Shown here: one piece after another, positions 41,486 through 50,028 of the stretch
Layout: each line of letters starts with the position of its first letter
Position numbering within the stretch: the stretch's first letter is position 1
NCBI RefSeq assembly: GCF_943737015.1
Contig: NZ_CALSFP010000001.1
Coordinates: 930,001-994,000, forward strand
Direction: 5' to 3'
DNA length: 64,000 nucleotides
DNA from: Staphylococcus sp. Marseille-Q5304
GTDB lineage: Bacteria > Bacillota > Bacilli > Staphylococcales > Staphylococcaceae
Translations under genes and position numbers: made by a program
Notes under the pieces: generated by a model
Database searches by the model: none
What the model saw: the letters and a program-made list of their open reading frames with translations, nothing else
What the model was told of the DNA's origin: nothing

Positions 41486-41652
41486 TGGGAGTGGAACAGA
41501 AATCGAATTTTCTAATAGAGTATTCGCTGTCCCTCCTCGGCAAGGATGACTAGAAATTGAAAAAGCTTGATAAAAGCGTATTTTCAATTCAGTTATATAT
41601 TGCCAAATTGATTAAGAGTCTGAGACATCTATTTTTGTCTCAGACTCATTTT
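41486..41652 (+). ncRNA. Three-hairpin intergenic element after rpmG, ending in a terminator
   Basis: Three inverted repeats follow one another. The first has arms near 41486-41498 (GGGAGTGGAACAG) and 41528-41538 (CTGTCCCTCC). The second has TAGAAATTGAAAA at 41551-41563 against ATTTTCAATTC. The third is a perfect 12-bp stem, 41616-41627 with 41636-41647, followed by T residues. The last helix is an intrinsic terminator. The opening GGGAGTGGAACAG resembles an intergenic repeat I remember from several staphylococci. It may be a small RNA or a decayed repeat. The rest of the 41416-41799 gap has a TATAAT at 41762-41767 that may serve the next gene. Confidence 0.5.
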
Positions 41653-41799
41653 TAATATGTATAACTTTTGAATTATTTTGTGTTAAGTTTTGTTTTGATA
41701 GTAAAAGTAATCATGAAAAATACATAAATCAAAGTTTGATGACATCAAAAACTTAAAACGTTATAATAAGATTAGTATGGAATGCAGGAAGGTGACGAC

Positions 41800-42342
41800 T
41801 TGGATAAGAAAAGTTTACGTAAATCAATGATTGATAAAATGAAAAAGTTTTCATATAACTCAAATAAGTCGGATATAGACGCTTATTTAGCTGACCTTTT
41901 ATTTGATACTGAGGAATACTTGAATGCTCATCGAATTGGAATTGTGCTTTCGATGTCTCACGAAGTAGATACATATTCAATTATTAAACAAATTTTAGAT
42001 GATGGAAAACAAGTATTTGTACCCAATACTAATTATCAAGAAAAAAGTATGACTTTTAAAAGATTACTCAACCTCCAACAAATTGATAAAGACGAAAAAG
42101 GTATATATCAAGTAATGGGAGAAACTGAATTATCCAATCAATTAGATTTAGTCGTCGTACCTGGCGTAGTTTTTAACCAAACTGGTTATAGAATCGGTTA
42201 TGGTGGCGGTTATTTTGATAAATTTTTACATCAATTTAACCCTACAACACTCAGTTTAATTTATGATTTTCAACTTAGTGATTTTGAACCAGAATCGCAT
42301 GATCAACCAGTGAGTAAATTGTTGGTCGCTACAACAAAATAA
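41800..42342 (+). CDS. 5-formyltetrahydrofolate cyclo-ligase
   Basis: The 180-residue protein has the family start KKSLRKSMIDKMK, an ATP-site region (QVFVPNTNYQEKSMTF) and the signature VVPGVVFNQTGYRIGYGGGYFDKFL near 122. It converts 5-formyl-THF to 5,10-methenyl-THF. A frame is open from ATG 41782, but AAGGTGA (41789-41795) sits inside it and precedes the TTG at 41800, so I use TTG. It corresponds to Bacillus yqgN and overlaps the next gene's upstream region. Confidence 0.92.
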   Translation: MDKKSLRKSMIDKMKKFSYNSNKSDIDAYLADLLFDTEEYLNAHRIGIVLSMSHEVDTYSIIKQILDDGKQVFVPNTNYQEKSMTFKRLLNLQQIDKDEKGIYQVMGETELSNQLDLVVVPGVVFNQTGYRIGYGGGYFDKFLHQFNPTTLSLIYDFQLSDFEPESHDQPVSKLLVATTK

Positions 42343-42353
42343 TGGAGGTAAAG

Positions 42354-43793
42354 ATGTATACTGAAAAACATTATTGGAAAACAATATACACATGGATAAA
42401 GTATCTTAATTATGAAGTTGTCCATAGAAATCAACAGGATGATGAAATATGGTTAGCAAATAAACGTAAACAAAGCGTCGTCGTTTTTAAAAATGGCGCC
42501 AATACAACACAAGAAGTAAGATTCTCTAAAGAACGTATTATTGATCATCAAGAAGATATTACTTCTTATTTAGATTTCGAACCGAAGCATTTTAATTTAT
42601 ATATATTTACAGAAAAAACCTTTGCCGATGAACATTTAGATGAAACTGACCCGATCAAATTAAAAGTTAAAGTAATAAGAGAAGAACACCAAATTGACCA
42701 GTTACTACCTAATTTCGCTATAAAACAGCTATATTCTAGACGTGAAAAGCAAACGCCAACTTTTTATAAAAATCGTGTATTACATAATGGTGAATTAGAA
42801 AAACATATGATTAAATTCGCGCCCGTTACATATAGTCTCATTGCGATTAATGTCATTATATGGCTGTTTATGATTGTTTATTTAAATCATTTTTCAGATA
42901 TTAAACTGCTAGATGTTGGAGGACTTGTACACTTTAATGTCGTACATGGTGAATGGTATCGATTAATTAGCTCAATCTTCTTACATTACAATTTTGAACA
43001 CATATTCATGAATATGTTGAGTTTATTTATTTTTGGTAAGATTGTTGAATCGATTATTGGTTCATGGCGAATGTTAGGCATCTTTATTATTTCTGGGATT
43101 TTTGCTAACTTTGCTTCACTTTCATTTAATACCGATACAGTGTCGGTTGGAGCAAGTGGTGCGATATTTGGTTTAATCGGTGCAATAATTGTATTTATGT
43201 ATTTGAGTCAAAAATACGATCGTAAATTGATTATCCAATTACTCGTTGTAATCGCAATTTTAATATTATTATCTTTATTAATGAGTAACGTGAATATCGT
43301 AGCGCATATTGGTGGTTTTATTGGTGGTGCATTAATTACTTTAATGGGGTATTACTTTCATAAAGATCGTAATCGATTTTGGATTGTAGTAATTATCATT
43401 TTATTACTTTTTATTGCTGCACAAATACGTTTGTTTACAATTAAGGAAGTAAATATTTATAATGCCATCATTACAAAAGAAATGAAAAAGGGTAACTATT
43501 CTAAAGCAGACAAAATGGTTGATCAAACTTTCAAGAAAAACTATGCAGATGCGCAAACGTATTATTTAAGTGGATTAATTACTTCAGAACGTTCATCTAA
43601 ATCAGAAGGCATGGCAAGTTGGAAACGAGGCTTAGATCATTATCCTGATTCAGGTTTACTCAATTATCAACTTGCAGTTGCGAATAGATCCTTAAACGAT
43701 AATGATAAAGCCAAAAAGTACATTAGAAAAGCAGTAAAAATTGATCCAAACAATTCAGACTATAAAGATTTACAAAAAGAGTTGAGCGATTAA
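42354..43793 (+). CDS. Rhomboid family intramembrane serine protease with TPR tail
   Basis: The 479-residue protein has a soluble N-terminal domain (to about residue 155) and six to seven membrane segments. The rhomboid catalytic pieces are HYNFEHIFMNMLS (His and Asn), VGASGAIFGLIG (GxSG Ser) and VAHIGGFIGGAL (His). A C-terminal TPR-like helical repeat follows (about 375-478). It resembles Bacillus YqgP (GluP), which cleaves membrane proteins. An ATG at 42342 precedes GGAGG (42344-42348), so the ATG at 42354 is the better start. Confidence 0.93.
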   Translation: MYTEKHYWKTIYTWIKYLNYEVVHRNQQDDEIWLANKRKQSVVVFKNGANTTQEVRFSKERIIDHQEDITSYLDFEPKHFNLYIFTEKTFADEHLDETDPIKLKVKVIREEHQIDQLLPNFAIKQLYSRREKQTPTFYKNRVLHNGELEKHMIKFAPVTYSLIAINVIIWLFMIVYLNHFSDIKLLDVGGLVHFNVVHGEWYRLISSIFLHYNFEHIFMNMLSLFIFGKIVESIIGSWRMLGIFIISGIFANFASLSFNTDTVSVGASGAIFGLIGAIIVFMYLSQKYDRKLIIQLLVVIAILILLSLLMSNVNIVAHIGGFIGGALITLMGYYFHKDRNRFWIVVIIILLLFIAAQIRLFTIKEVNIYNAIITKEMKKGNYSKADKMVDQTFKKNYADAQTYYLSGLITSERSSKSEGMASWKRGLDHYPDSGLLNYQLAVANRSLNDNDKAKKYIRKAVKIDPNNSDYKDLQKELSD

Positions 43794-43794
43794 T

Positions 43795-43998
43795 TTGAAG
43801 CAACAAAAGCTTGCAACATTTTATGATGTGCAACAATTATTGAAACAATTCGGCTTTATTATTTATTTCAAGGATAAAGATGATATGTATGAGATGATGA
43901 AACAAGAAATTAAATCACTTTACCAATATGATTTAATCTCAAAAAATGATTACTTACAATGTATATTAATTATTAATCAACGACAAAAAGAAAAATAA
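43795..43998 (+). CDS. YqgQ family small protein
   Basis: The 67-residue protein has the YqgQ family look (TFYDVQQLLKQFGFIIYFKDKDDMYEMM, then a short helical end). It starts at a TTG two bases after the rhomboid stop, so it depends on coupled translation. The order rhomboid-yqgQ-glk is kept in Bacillus. The function is unknown. Confidence 0.85.
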   Translation: MKQQKLATFYDVQQLLKQFGFIIYFKDKDDMYEMMKQEIKSLYQYDLISKNDYLQCILIINQRQKEK

Positions 43999-44008
43999 TG
44001 ATTCACTG

Positions 44009-44093
44009 AAGAGGTAGGAATCCAAGGTACCTGAGACATTAACCATTAAGTAAATGTTCAGAGCTTACTAAGGTAATTCCTTCCTCTTTTTTA
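44009..44093 (+). ncRNA. Structured element with terminator tail between yqgQ and glk
   Basis: AAGAGGTAGGAAT (44009-44021) pairs with AATTCCTTCCTCTT (44075-44088) as an outer helix with small bulges. Inside, ACCT (44029-44032) pairs with AGGT (44070-44073) and ACATT (44036-44040) with AATGT (44053-44057). Six or more T residues follow. A plain terminator would be shorter; the multi-helix form suggests a cis-regulatory element or stable 3' RNA. No known family is recognised. The AT-rich remainder of the gap to 44397 shows nothing clear. Confidence 0.5.
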
Positions 44094-44397
44094 TTTAATT
44101 ATGTGTATATGATTTATTAATATTCATGCGACTTATCGTAGTTAAACAAGTTGATTATAATTGCAATTGATAAAGTATTAATATTAAAATAGGTATAAAT
44201 ACAGATTCTATTGTAATTCTAATAGAAAAACCATATTCGATTTTTTCATTCAATTATAGAGCAATTTGTCTTTTTATTTAATAAGTAAAAATATTACATA
44301 TTGTTTCATTTAAATATTATTTGAAATGCTTTTTAACATGTATTATTGCAACTATAATTGTATGTTTGAATCTTAATTCAAGAAGGATGAGTAATTG

Positions 44398-45384
44398 ATG
44401 AAGAAAATTATTTTAGCAGCAGATATAGGTGGTACGACTTGTAAATTAGGTATCTTTGATGAAAATTTAGAAAGATTATCTAAGTGGTCCATAGATACAG
44501 ATACTTCAGATTCGACAGGTTATCAATTATTGAAAAATATACACGATTCACTCGTTGAACATGTGGAAAAATCTAACTATACGATGAGTGATGTTTTAGG
44601 TGTTGGTATTGGGGTGCCAGGTCCTGTCAATTTTGCAACAGGTGAAGTTTACGGTGCAGTAAATTTATACTGGAAAGAAGTAGTAAATGTGCGTAACATA
44701 TATGAACAATTTGTCGATTGTCCCGTTTTTGTAGACAATGATGCCAATGTAGCTGCGTTAGGTGAAAAACATAAAGGTGCTGGACAAGGTGCAGATGATG
44801 TTGTCGCAATAACTTTAGGAACAGGATTAGGTGGAGGCATTATTTCAAATGGTGAAATCGTCCACGGACATAATGGTTCTGGAGCTGAAATAGGCCACTT
44901 TAGAGTAGACCAAGATCAACGTTTTAAATGTAACTGCGGCAAATCAGGGTGTATAGAAACTGTTGCATCGGCTACCGGTGTTGTAAATTTAGTTAATTTC
45001 TACTATCCAAAATTAACGTTCAAATCATCTATACTACATTTAATCAAAGAAAATAAAGTTACAGCCAAAGCTGTTTTTGATGCTGCTAAAGCGGGCGATC
45101 AATTTTGTATTTTCATAACTGAGCGCGTGGCAAACTATATTGCATACTTATGTAGTATATTAAGCGTTACGAGTAACCCTAAATATATTGTGCTCGGTGG
45201 TGGAATGTCAACAGCAGGGTTAATTCTAATCGAAAATATTAAAACAGAATATAGAAATATCACATTTTCTCCAGCGCAAGAAGGAACGGAAATTGTTCAA
45301 GCCGAGCTAGGTAACGATGCCGGAATAACAGGTGCAGCAGGACTCATATATACTTATATATTAGAGAAGGACGGTGTTAAATAA
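44398..45384 (+). CDS. glk: Glucokinase (ROK family)
   Basis: The 328-residue sugar kinase has the phosphate motif [13 protein letters not shown], the catalytic [13 protein letters not shown] near 109, GTGLGGGII, and the ROK zinc motif ([23 protein letters not shown], Cys cluster near 175-185, given here as family signature). It phosphorylates glucose imported without the PTS. AAGGATG precedes the ATG at 44398; a TTG at 44395 is also in frame. The stop overlaps the next start by one base. Confidence 0.94.
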   Translation: MKKIILAADIGGTTCKLGIFDENLERLSKWSIDTDTSDSTGYQLLKNIHDSLVEHVEKSNYTMSDVLGVGIGVPGPVNFATGEVYGAVNLYWKEVVNVRNIYEQFVDCPVFVDNDANVAALGEKHKGAGQGADDVVAITLGTGLGGGIISNGEIVHGHNGSGAEIGHFRVDQDQRFKCNCGKSGCIETVASATGVVNLVNFYYPKLTFKSSILHLIKENKVTAKAVFDAAKAGDQFCIFITERVANYIAYLCSILSVTSNPKYIVLGGGMSTAGLILIENIKTEYRNITFSPAQEGTEIVQAELGNDAGITGAAGLIYTYILEKDGVK

Positions 45385-45710
45385 TGGCAATTGTAGACGT
45401 AGTTGTAATTCCAGTAGGTACTGAAGGTCCAAGTGTTAGTCAGTATATTGCAGAAATTCAAACAAAGTTAAAGGAATATAAAGCAGAAGGTAAAATTGAT
45501 TATCAACTTACACCTATGAACACGTTAATTGAAGGGGATTTAAAGGATTTATTCGAAGTGGTACAAGCAATTCATGAGTTACCATTCAATAAAGGACTTG
45601 ACCGTGTATGCACAAATATTAGAATTGATGATAGACGTGATAAATCTCGTAAAATGGATGATAAAATTCAAGCAGTAGAAAGTCATTTAAATAAAGGTGT
45701 AGATAAATAA
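45384..45710 (+). CDS. MTH1187 family thiamine-binding protein (YqgV type)
   Basis: The 108-residue protein has the family start AIVDVVVIPVGTEGPSVSQYIAEI and a single ferredoxin-like fold, with YQLTPMNTLIEGDL in the middle. Some family members bind thiamine. It overlaps glk by one base and the next gene by one base, so all three are translationally coupled. Ligand is inferred from the family. Confidence 0.85.
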   Translation: MAIVDVVVIPVGTEGPSVSQYIAEIQTKLKEYKAEGKIDYQLTPMNTLIEGDLKDLFEVVQAIHELPFNKGLDRVCTNIRIDDRRDKSRKMDDKIQAVESHLNKGVDK

Positions 45711-46333
45711 TGAGAATTTCAAAATTAACATTAGGTATTGCAGATACAAATACGTATTTTATAGAAAATGATCAAGATTTAATTATAGTTGATCCTGCGA
45801 GTGACAGCGATTTAATCATTAAAAAGGTCAATCAAATTAATAAACCGGTAAAAGCAATTTTATTAACACATGCACACTTCGACCACATCGGTGCACTGGA
45901 TGATATTGCTCAGCATTATGATGTGCCAGTTTATATGCATCGTGAGGAATTCGATTTCTTAACAGACCCAGAGAAAAATGGATCGGCTAAATTGGTTCCA
46001 CGTGGCTTTGAAAAAGTAACTAGCCAAGTTCAACCAAAGCCTTTAGATGAAGGGAATACTGAAATTGAAGGTTTCAAATTTAAAGTACTTCATACGCCAG
46101 GTCATTCACCAGGAAGTTTAACTTATGTATTTGACGATTTTGCAGTTGTCGGTGATACTTTATTTAAACAAGGTATTGGGCGTACAGACTTATACAAAAG
46201 TGATTACGAAACTTTAATTGATTCAATTAAAGATAAACTATTTGAACTTGAAGACGATTTGCCATTATTCCCAGGCCATGGTGAATATACTACAGCGGCA
46301 GAAGAAGAAAACAATCCTTTTATAAATGGATAA
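45710..46333 (+). CDS. Metallo-beta-lactamase fold hydrolase (YqgX type)
   Basis: The 207-residue protein has the metal motif LLTHAHFDHIGAL near residue 51, further His and Asp ligands in HTPGHSPGSL and VGDTLFKQGIGRTDL, and a final PGHGEYTT. It belongs to the glyoxalase II-like branch; hydrolysis of a glutathione or bacillithiol thioester is possible but unproven. It overlaps the thiamine-binding gene. The hairpin before comGA can act as its terminator. Confidence 0.9.
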   Translation: MRISKLTLGIADTNTYFIENDQDLIIVDPASDSDLIIKKVNQINKPVKAILLTHAHFDHIGALDDIAQHYDVPVYMHREEFDFLTDPEKNGSAKLVPRGFEKVTSQVQPKPLDEGNTEIEGFKFKVLHTPGHSPGSLTYVFDDFAVVGDTLFKQGIGRTDLYKSDYETLIDSIKDKLFELEDDLPLFPGHGEYTTAAEEENNPFING

Positions 46334-46350
46334 ATTAAAGTAAAACAACG

Positions 46351-46387
46351 ACCTCCTACGTGTATATATGTAGGAGGTGATTTTTTT
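46351..46387 (+). promoter_or_regulatory. Terminator-like hairpin enclosing the comGA ribosome-binding site
   Basis: ACCTCCTAC (46351-46359) pairs perfectly with GTAGGAGGT (46370-46378) around a 10-base loop. Seven T residues follow (46381-46387) and run into the TTG start at 46386. The 3' arm is the full Shine-Dalgarno of comGA. The element lies 18 bases after the preceding gene, so it can end that transcript and also close the comGA start in read-through RNA. It mirrors the comEA leader at 1542-1582, including TACGTGTA across the arm-loop junction. Confidence 0.8.
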
Positions 46388-47360
46388 GAAACAGTTGTTT
46401 CGTAATATAATTAATAAAGCCATTGAACAAGAAGCGAGTGATATTCATTTTATCCCGTCAGAACAAGAGGTCGCGCTCAAATTTCGTGTAAATGACCAGT
46501 TTATTGATGTAGAGACGATACAATTACAGCTTTATAAGAAATTATTAACCTTTATGAAATATCAAGCTGGTTTAGATGTTTCAAATCATAACAGTGCCCA
46601 AAGTGGTAGACACTTGTATAAATTAAAGCAATTGTATTTTTTACGTATATCAACGTTACCTTTGTCACTTGGAAATGAAAGTTGTGTTATCCGCATTATT
46701 CCCCAATATTTTCAAAAGCAAAGCCAAGTAAATAATATTGATAATTTATACCGGTTAATGAATAAGAAACAAGGATTGATATTATTTAGTGGGCCTACTG
46801 GATCAGGTAAGAGCACTTTAATGTATAACATGGTATTGTATGCGAAAGAACATTTAAATCTCAATATCATAACTGTAGAAGATCCTGTTGAAAGACTAGT
46901 GAAAGGCATAACTCAAATTTCAATAAATGAAAAGGCAGGGATTAATTATGCTTCTTCATTTAAAGCGATATTAAGGTGTGATCCCGATGTGATTTTAATT
47001 GGTGAAATAAGAGATGCTTCAATTGCTAAATATGTTATCCAAGCTAGTCTTAGCGGTCACCTCGTTTTATCTACCTTACATTCCAGTGATTGTAAAGGAG
47101 CATTGTTAAGATTATTAGAAATGGGAATCAGTAAACAAGAAATATGCCAATCTATTATAAGCATGCTTAGTCAACGTTTAGTAACAACATCTGATCAACA
47201 AAGAAAATTAATTTATGAGCATCTCACAAAGAATGATATTAAATACTTCTTCGATAATGGTTTATCATTACCTAATGATTTTCAAAACTTAACATATTAC
47301 CTAAAACAAATGTCGAAGGAGGGAGTGATTTGTGAATCAACGATTGAAAGATATTTATAA
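46386..47360 (+). CDS. comGA: Competence pseudopilus ATPase ComGA
   Basis: The 324-residue traffic ATPase has an N-terminal domain (EASDIHFIPSEQEVALKFRVND, SAQSGRHLY), Walker A GPTGSGKST near residue 135, an Asp box (IITVEDPVE), Walker B (CDPDVILIGEIRD) and a His box (GHLVLSTLHS). It powers assembly of the pseudopilus that brings DNA to ComEA. TAGGAGGTGA precedes a TTG at 46386; a GTG at 46377 lies inside the ribosome-binding site and is rejected. Confidence 0.94.
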   Translation: MKQLFRNIINKAIEQEASDIHFIPSEQEVALKFRVNDQFIDVETIQLQLYKKLLTFMKYQAGLDVSNHNSAQSGRHLYKLKQLYFLRISTLPLSLGNESCVIRIIPQYFQKQSQVNNIDNLYRLMNKKQGLILFSGPTGSGKSTLMYNMVLYAKEHLNLNIITVEDPVERLVKGITQISINEKAGINYASSFKAILRCDPDVILIGEIRDASIAKYVIQASLSGHLVLSTLHSSDCKGALLRLLEMGISKQEICQSIISMLSQRLVTTSDQQRKLIYEHLTKNDIKYFFDNGLSLPNDFQNLTYYLKQMSKEGVICESTIERYL

Positions 47361-48399
47361 TTTCTTTCGCTATCGTAAATTAAATGATTATGAAAAGATA
47401 GAGATACTACAAAGACTACGCAATTTAATAAGCCATGGTTTTACTCTATCGGAAGCATTTACGTTCTTATTATCTAATATTAAATTTTGTTCTCCCCGTT
47501 TGACTGAAAATATTTTAAATGAATTAAAGAACGGTGCGAATTGTTCTGACATTTTAAAGATATTAAATTACCCTAAGACAATTGTAATGCTCATATATTT
47601 TTCTGAAATGTTTAGTGAATTAACGATTAGTCTAGCACATGCTGAAGACTATATGTTAGCAAACTATAAAGCTAAGAAAGCACTATATAAGAATCTTCAA
47701 TATCCTCTCGTATTATTAGGGTTATTCCTCACAATGTTAGTTGTTTTAAATCAAACTATTATCCCTGAGTTTGAAAGTTTATATCAAAATATGGATGTAC
47801 AGGTGTCAAATTTACAACTATATTTATCACTTTTTATTATGACTTTACCTAGAAATTTATTTTTAACATTTATTCTCCTATTAATACTTTCTTTACTATT
47901 ACTCCTCATATTTCGCAAACTTTCAATCTATAATAAACATCGCTTTTTATTATTCATCCCAATCATTCGTCAATTTTTTAAATTATATAAAACTTATCGT
48001 CTTGCATCAGAATTTTCATTATTTTACAAGAATGGGATAAATTTACAAAAGATCGTAGATATTTATTCCAAGCAAAATGACGACCCTTACTTGTTATTTT
48101 TAGCAAATGAAATAAAGTTTGGTACTCACCAAGGGCAAAGTCTCAGTGAAATATTAATCAATATTTCTTGTTTTGATAAGGATTTAATTACCTTTATTGA
48201 AGAAGGTGAGAAAAAAGGAAAGGTTGATATTGAATTAAAACTATTTAGTGAAATGATCATGACAAGAATCGAACGAAAACTTCAAACGCTTATTAAATTC
48301 ATACAACCATGTGTATTTCTATTATTAGCATTTTTAATCGTATCTTTATATCTCGTTATCATGTTACCAATGTTCGATTTGATGCAGACAATAAAATAA
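47332..48399 (+). CDS. comGB: Competence pseudopilus membrane protein ComGB
   Basis: The 355-residue type II secretion F-family protein has two repeated cytoplasmic domains (LRNLISHGFTLSEAF near 28, ASEFSLFYKNGINLQKIV near 225) and three membrane segments, the last at the C-terminus (FIQPCVFLLLAFLIVSLYLVIML). It is the platform for pseudopilin assembly. Its GTG start lies inside the end of comGA (29-base overlap) behind AAGGAGGGA. Confidence 0.93.
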   Translation: MNQRLKDIYNFFRYRKLNDYEKIEILQRLRNLISHGFTLSEAFTFLLSNIKFCSPRLTENILNELKNGANCSDILKILNYPKTIVMLIYFSEMFSELTISLAHAEDYMLANYKAKKALYKNLQYPLVLLGLFLTMLVVLNQTIIPEFESLYQNMDVQVSNLQLYLSLFIMTLPRNLFLTFILLLILSLLLLLIFRKLSIYNKHRFLLFIPIIRQFFKLYKTYRLASEFSLFYKNGINLQKIVDIYSKQNDDPYLLFLANEIKFGTHQGQSLSEILINISCFDKDLITFIEEGEKKGKVDIELKLFSEMIMTRIERKLQTLIKFIQPCVFLLLAFLIVSLYLVIMLPMFDLMQTIK

Positions 48400-48416
48400 T
48401 TTTAGGAGGCAAAGTT

Positions 48417-48737
48417 ATGAAGAAAAATTTAAAAGTTATTAAAACTAAAGCATTTACTTTGATTGAAATGTTACTCGTGCTTTTAATTATAAGTTTGTTA
48501 CTTATTTTAATCATTCCAAATATAGCGAAACAATCTAAACATATTCAATCTACAGGGTGTGAGGCTCAAATAAAAATGGTTGAGAGTCAAATCGAAGCTT
48601 ACACATTGAAACATAATAAAAAGCCAGATTCGATCGAAATCCTCGTATCAGAAGGTTATATTAAGAGTAATCAAAAACAATGTAAAAATGGTTCAACTTT
48701 ATCTATAAATAATGGTGAAGTAGTTGCGAGTTCTTAA
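48417..48737 (+). CDS. comGC: Major pseudopilin ComGC
   Basis: The 106-residue prepilin has a short basic leader and the cleavage site KA/FTLIEM (residues 12-13), followed by the hydrophobic helix LLVLLIISLLLILIIPNI. Two Cys near residues 43 and 87 can form the disulfide known in ComGC. It is the main pilus subunit. A longer frame begins inside comGB, but TAGGAGGC just before sets the ATG at 48417. Confidence 0.94.
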   Translation: MKKNLKVIKTKAFTLIEMLLVLLIISLLLILIIPNIAKQSKHIQSTGCEAQIKMVESQIEAYTLKHNKKPDSIEILVSEGYIKSNQKQCKNGSTLSINNGEVVASS

Positions 48738-49164
48738 AGCCTTTACTTATTTAGAAATGATTTTTGTTTTAGGTATTATTAGTATTTTACTTTTTATACA
48801 AACGCAATTTTTACACGGCGACATCAACGAAAATCAAATGCATCAACATAAATTAAAAAACATTATTGCACATTTTACTTATCTTAAGTCTCAAGCTATA
48901 CGTAATCAACATTATGTATCAGTCATTTTCGATAAATATTCAAATAAAATCAAAATAATGGAACTGGAACACCGACATACACCAATTGAGCTAGGACAAG
49001 AAAGTTATATTCATCCTCGCACAAATTTAAATTATGTATCTTTTGATAAGCGAGGACATATTAATAAATTTGGTTCACTTTATATTTCAATTCAAAATAA
49101 ATTATATCGAATCATATTTCATATCGAAAAAGGGCGTATGCGTTTTGAAAAAGTTAAAATGTGA
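48724..49164 (+). CDS. comGD: Minor pseudopilin ComGD
   Basis: The 146-residue protein has a type IV prepilin N-terminus (LKAFTYLEMIFVLGIISILLFIQ) and a soluble C-terminal domain. It starts at a TTG overlapping the comGC end by 14 bases with a modest GGTGAAG site, so coupled translation is likely. It is expected to join the pseudopilus tip complex. Confidence 0.88.
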   Translation: MRVLKAFTYLEMIFVLGIISILLFIQTQFLHGDINENQMHQHKLKNIIAHFTYLKSQAIRNQHYVSVIFDKYSNKIKIMELEHRHTPIELGQESYIHPRTNLNYVSFDKRGHINKFGSLYISIQNKLYRIIFHIEKGRMRFEKVKM

Positions 49165-49441
49165 AGCTTCATTATGTTTAGACGCCTTACTTTCGTTTGC
49201 ACTAATAATGACAATATGCACTATTTTTATACCCATGTTAAAACAGCAAAATATGACTACACTAAATAAATTAAATGATATTGAAATGAAAAGGCGCCTA
49301 ATTACGATTATTCAAAACTCTTCGAAAAATCAATTAAAATCAGGTATTTCAACAGATGAATATAAAATAAAACTAGACGCCAAAAAATTATGTATTGCTA
49401 AAAAGGGAACAAAGGATGAAAAATGTTATACGAAGAATTAA
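49145..49441 (+). CDS. comGE: Minor pseudopilin ComGE
   Basis: The 98-residue protein starts at TTG (LKKLKCEASLCLDALLSFALIMTICTIFIPML), showing the prepilin-like Ala, acidic residue and hydrophobic helix, with two Cys near the C-terminus. An AAAGGGCG site lies upstream. It overlaps comGD by 20 bases and comGF by 26. The longer open frame from 49034 lacks a ribosome-binding site. The assignment rests on operon position and the helix. Confidence 0.82.
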   Translation: MKKLKCEASLCLDALLSFALIMTICTIFIPMLKQQNMTTLNKLNDIEMKRRLITIIQNSSKNQLKSGISTDEYKIKLDAKKLCIAKKGTKDEKCYTKN

Positions 49442-49853
49442 TGCTTTTACGTATATAGAAGCTATTTTTACACTTTTTATCACTGTATTAATATTATCAG
49501 TAGTACCTATATTAATAAAAACATCATCTACCATCCATCAGGTTTACAATAATCCAGCTTTTGTTGAATTAGAATTTTATGCATATGATATGACTAAAGA
49601 CTTGCAGTCAGCAAAAAATGCAGAATTTCATACAAACATTAGTAATGACACACTTATAATGAAAACTAAGCACAGAATAACACGTTATGAATTTAAAAAT
49701 TTTAAAATCGTCAAAACGATAAATGGTGGTGGAAATATTACTATGCTTAATAATGTATTGAATGTCAGATATGAAATTAAAAACAAAACAATCGTTGTAC
49801 ATCTTAAATTATTAGAAAGTGGACATAAATTTGAAAAAACTATTTATTTTTAA
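49416..49853 (+). CDS. comGF: Minor pseudopilin ComGF
   Basis: The 145-residue protein has the prepilin signature INAFTYIEAIFTLFITVLILSVVPILI and the ComGF-type C-terminus (MLNNVLNVRYEIKNKTIVVHLKLLESGHKFEKTIYF, cited only as two flanking pieces of the same stretch). AAAAGGG (49401-49407) sets the ATG at 49416. It overlaps both neighbours. Confidence 0.88.
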   Translation: MKNVIRRINAFTYIEAIFTLFITVLILSVVPILIKTSSTIHQVYNNPAFVELEFYAYDMTKDLQSAKNAEFHTNISNDTLIMKTKHRITRYEFKNFKIVKTINGGGNITMLNNVLNVRYEIKNKTIVVHLKLLESGHKFEKTIYF

Positions 49854-50028
49854 ATGTAAAGCCTACATGTATCCTTTTGTCACAGTTCTTTTTATGCTAT
49901 ATTTATCTTTAATTACATCGAATATTTATCAATTTTCAATGCAACAAAAAACATTAGATAATTTAGAAAAATCATATGAAAAACGACTTCATATATTAAT
50001 CAAAGAGGAAGATATATTTGGCAAATAA
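49819..50028 (+). CDS. Small membrane protein at the comGG position
   Basis: The 69-residue product has one hydrophobic segment (about residues 16-37, MYPFVTVLFMLYLSLITSNIY) and a charged helical tail. It overlaps comGF by 35 bases and aroK by 11. It stands where ComGG is in Bacillus but is only half its length and lacks a clear prepilin cleavage site. The start may be GTG 49819 or TTG 49831; neither has a strong ribosome-binding site. The function is inferred from position only. Confidence 0.6.
   Translation: MDINLKKLFIFKCKAYMYPFVTVLFMLYLSLITSNIYQFSMQQKTLDNLEKSYEKRLHILIKEEDIFGK

Noticed and set aside
46307-46320. AAAA-N6-TTTT as a ComK box before comGA
   Set aside because: ComK half-sites need five bases between the A and T runs and come in pairs; only one poorly spaced site is seen, and such strings are common in AT-rich DNA.
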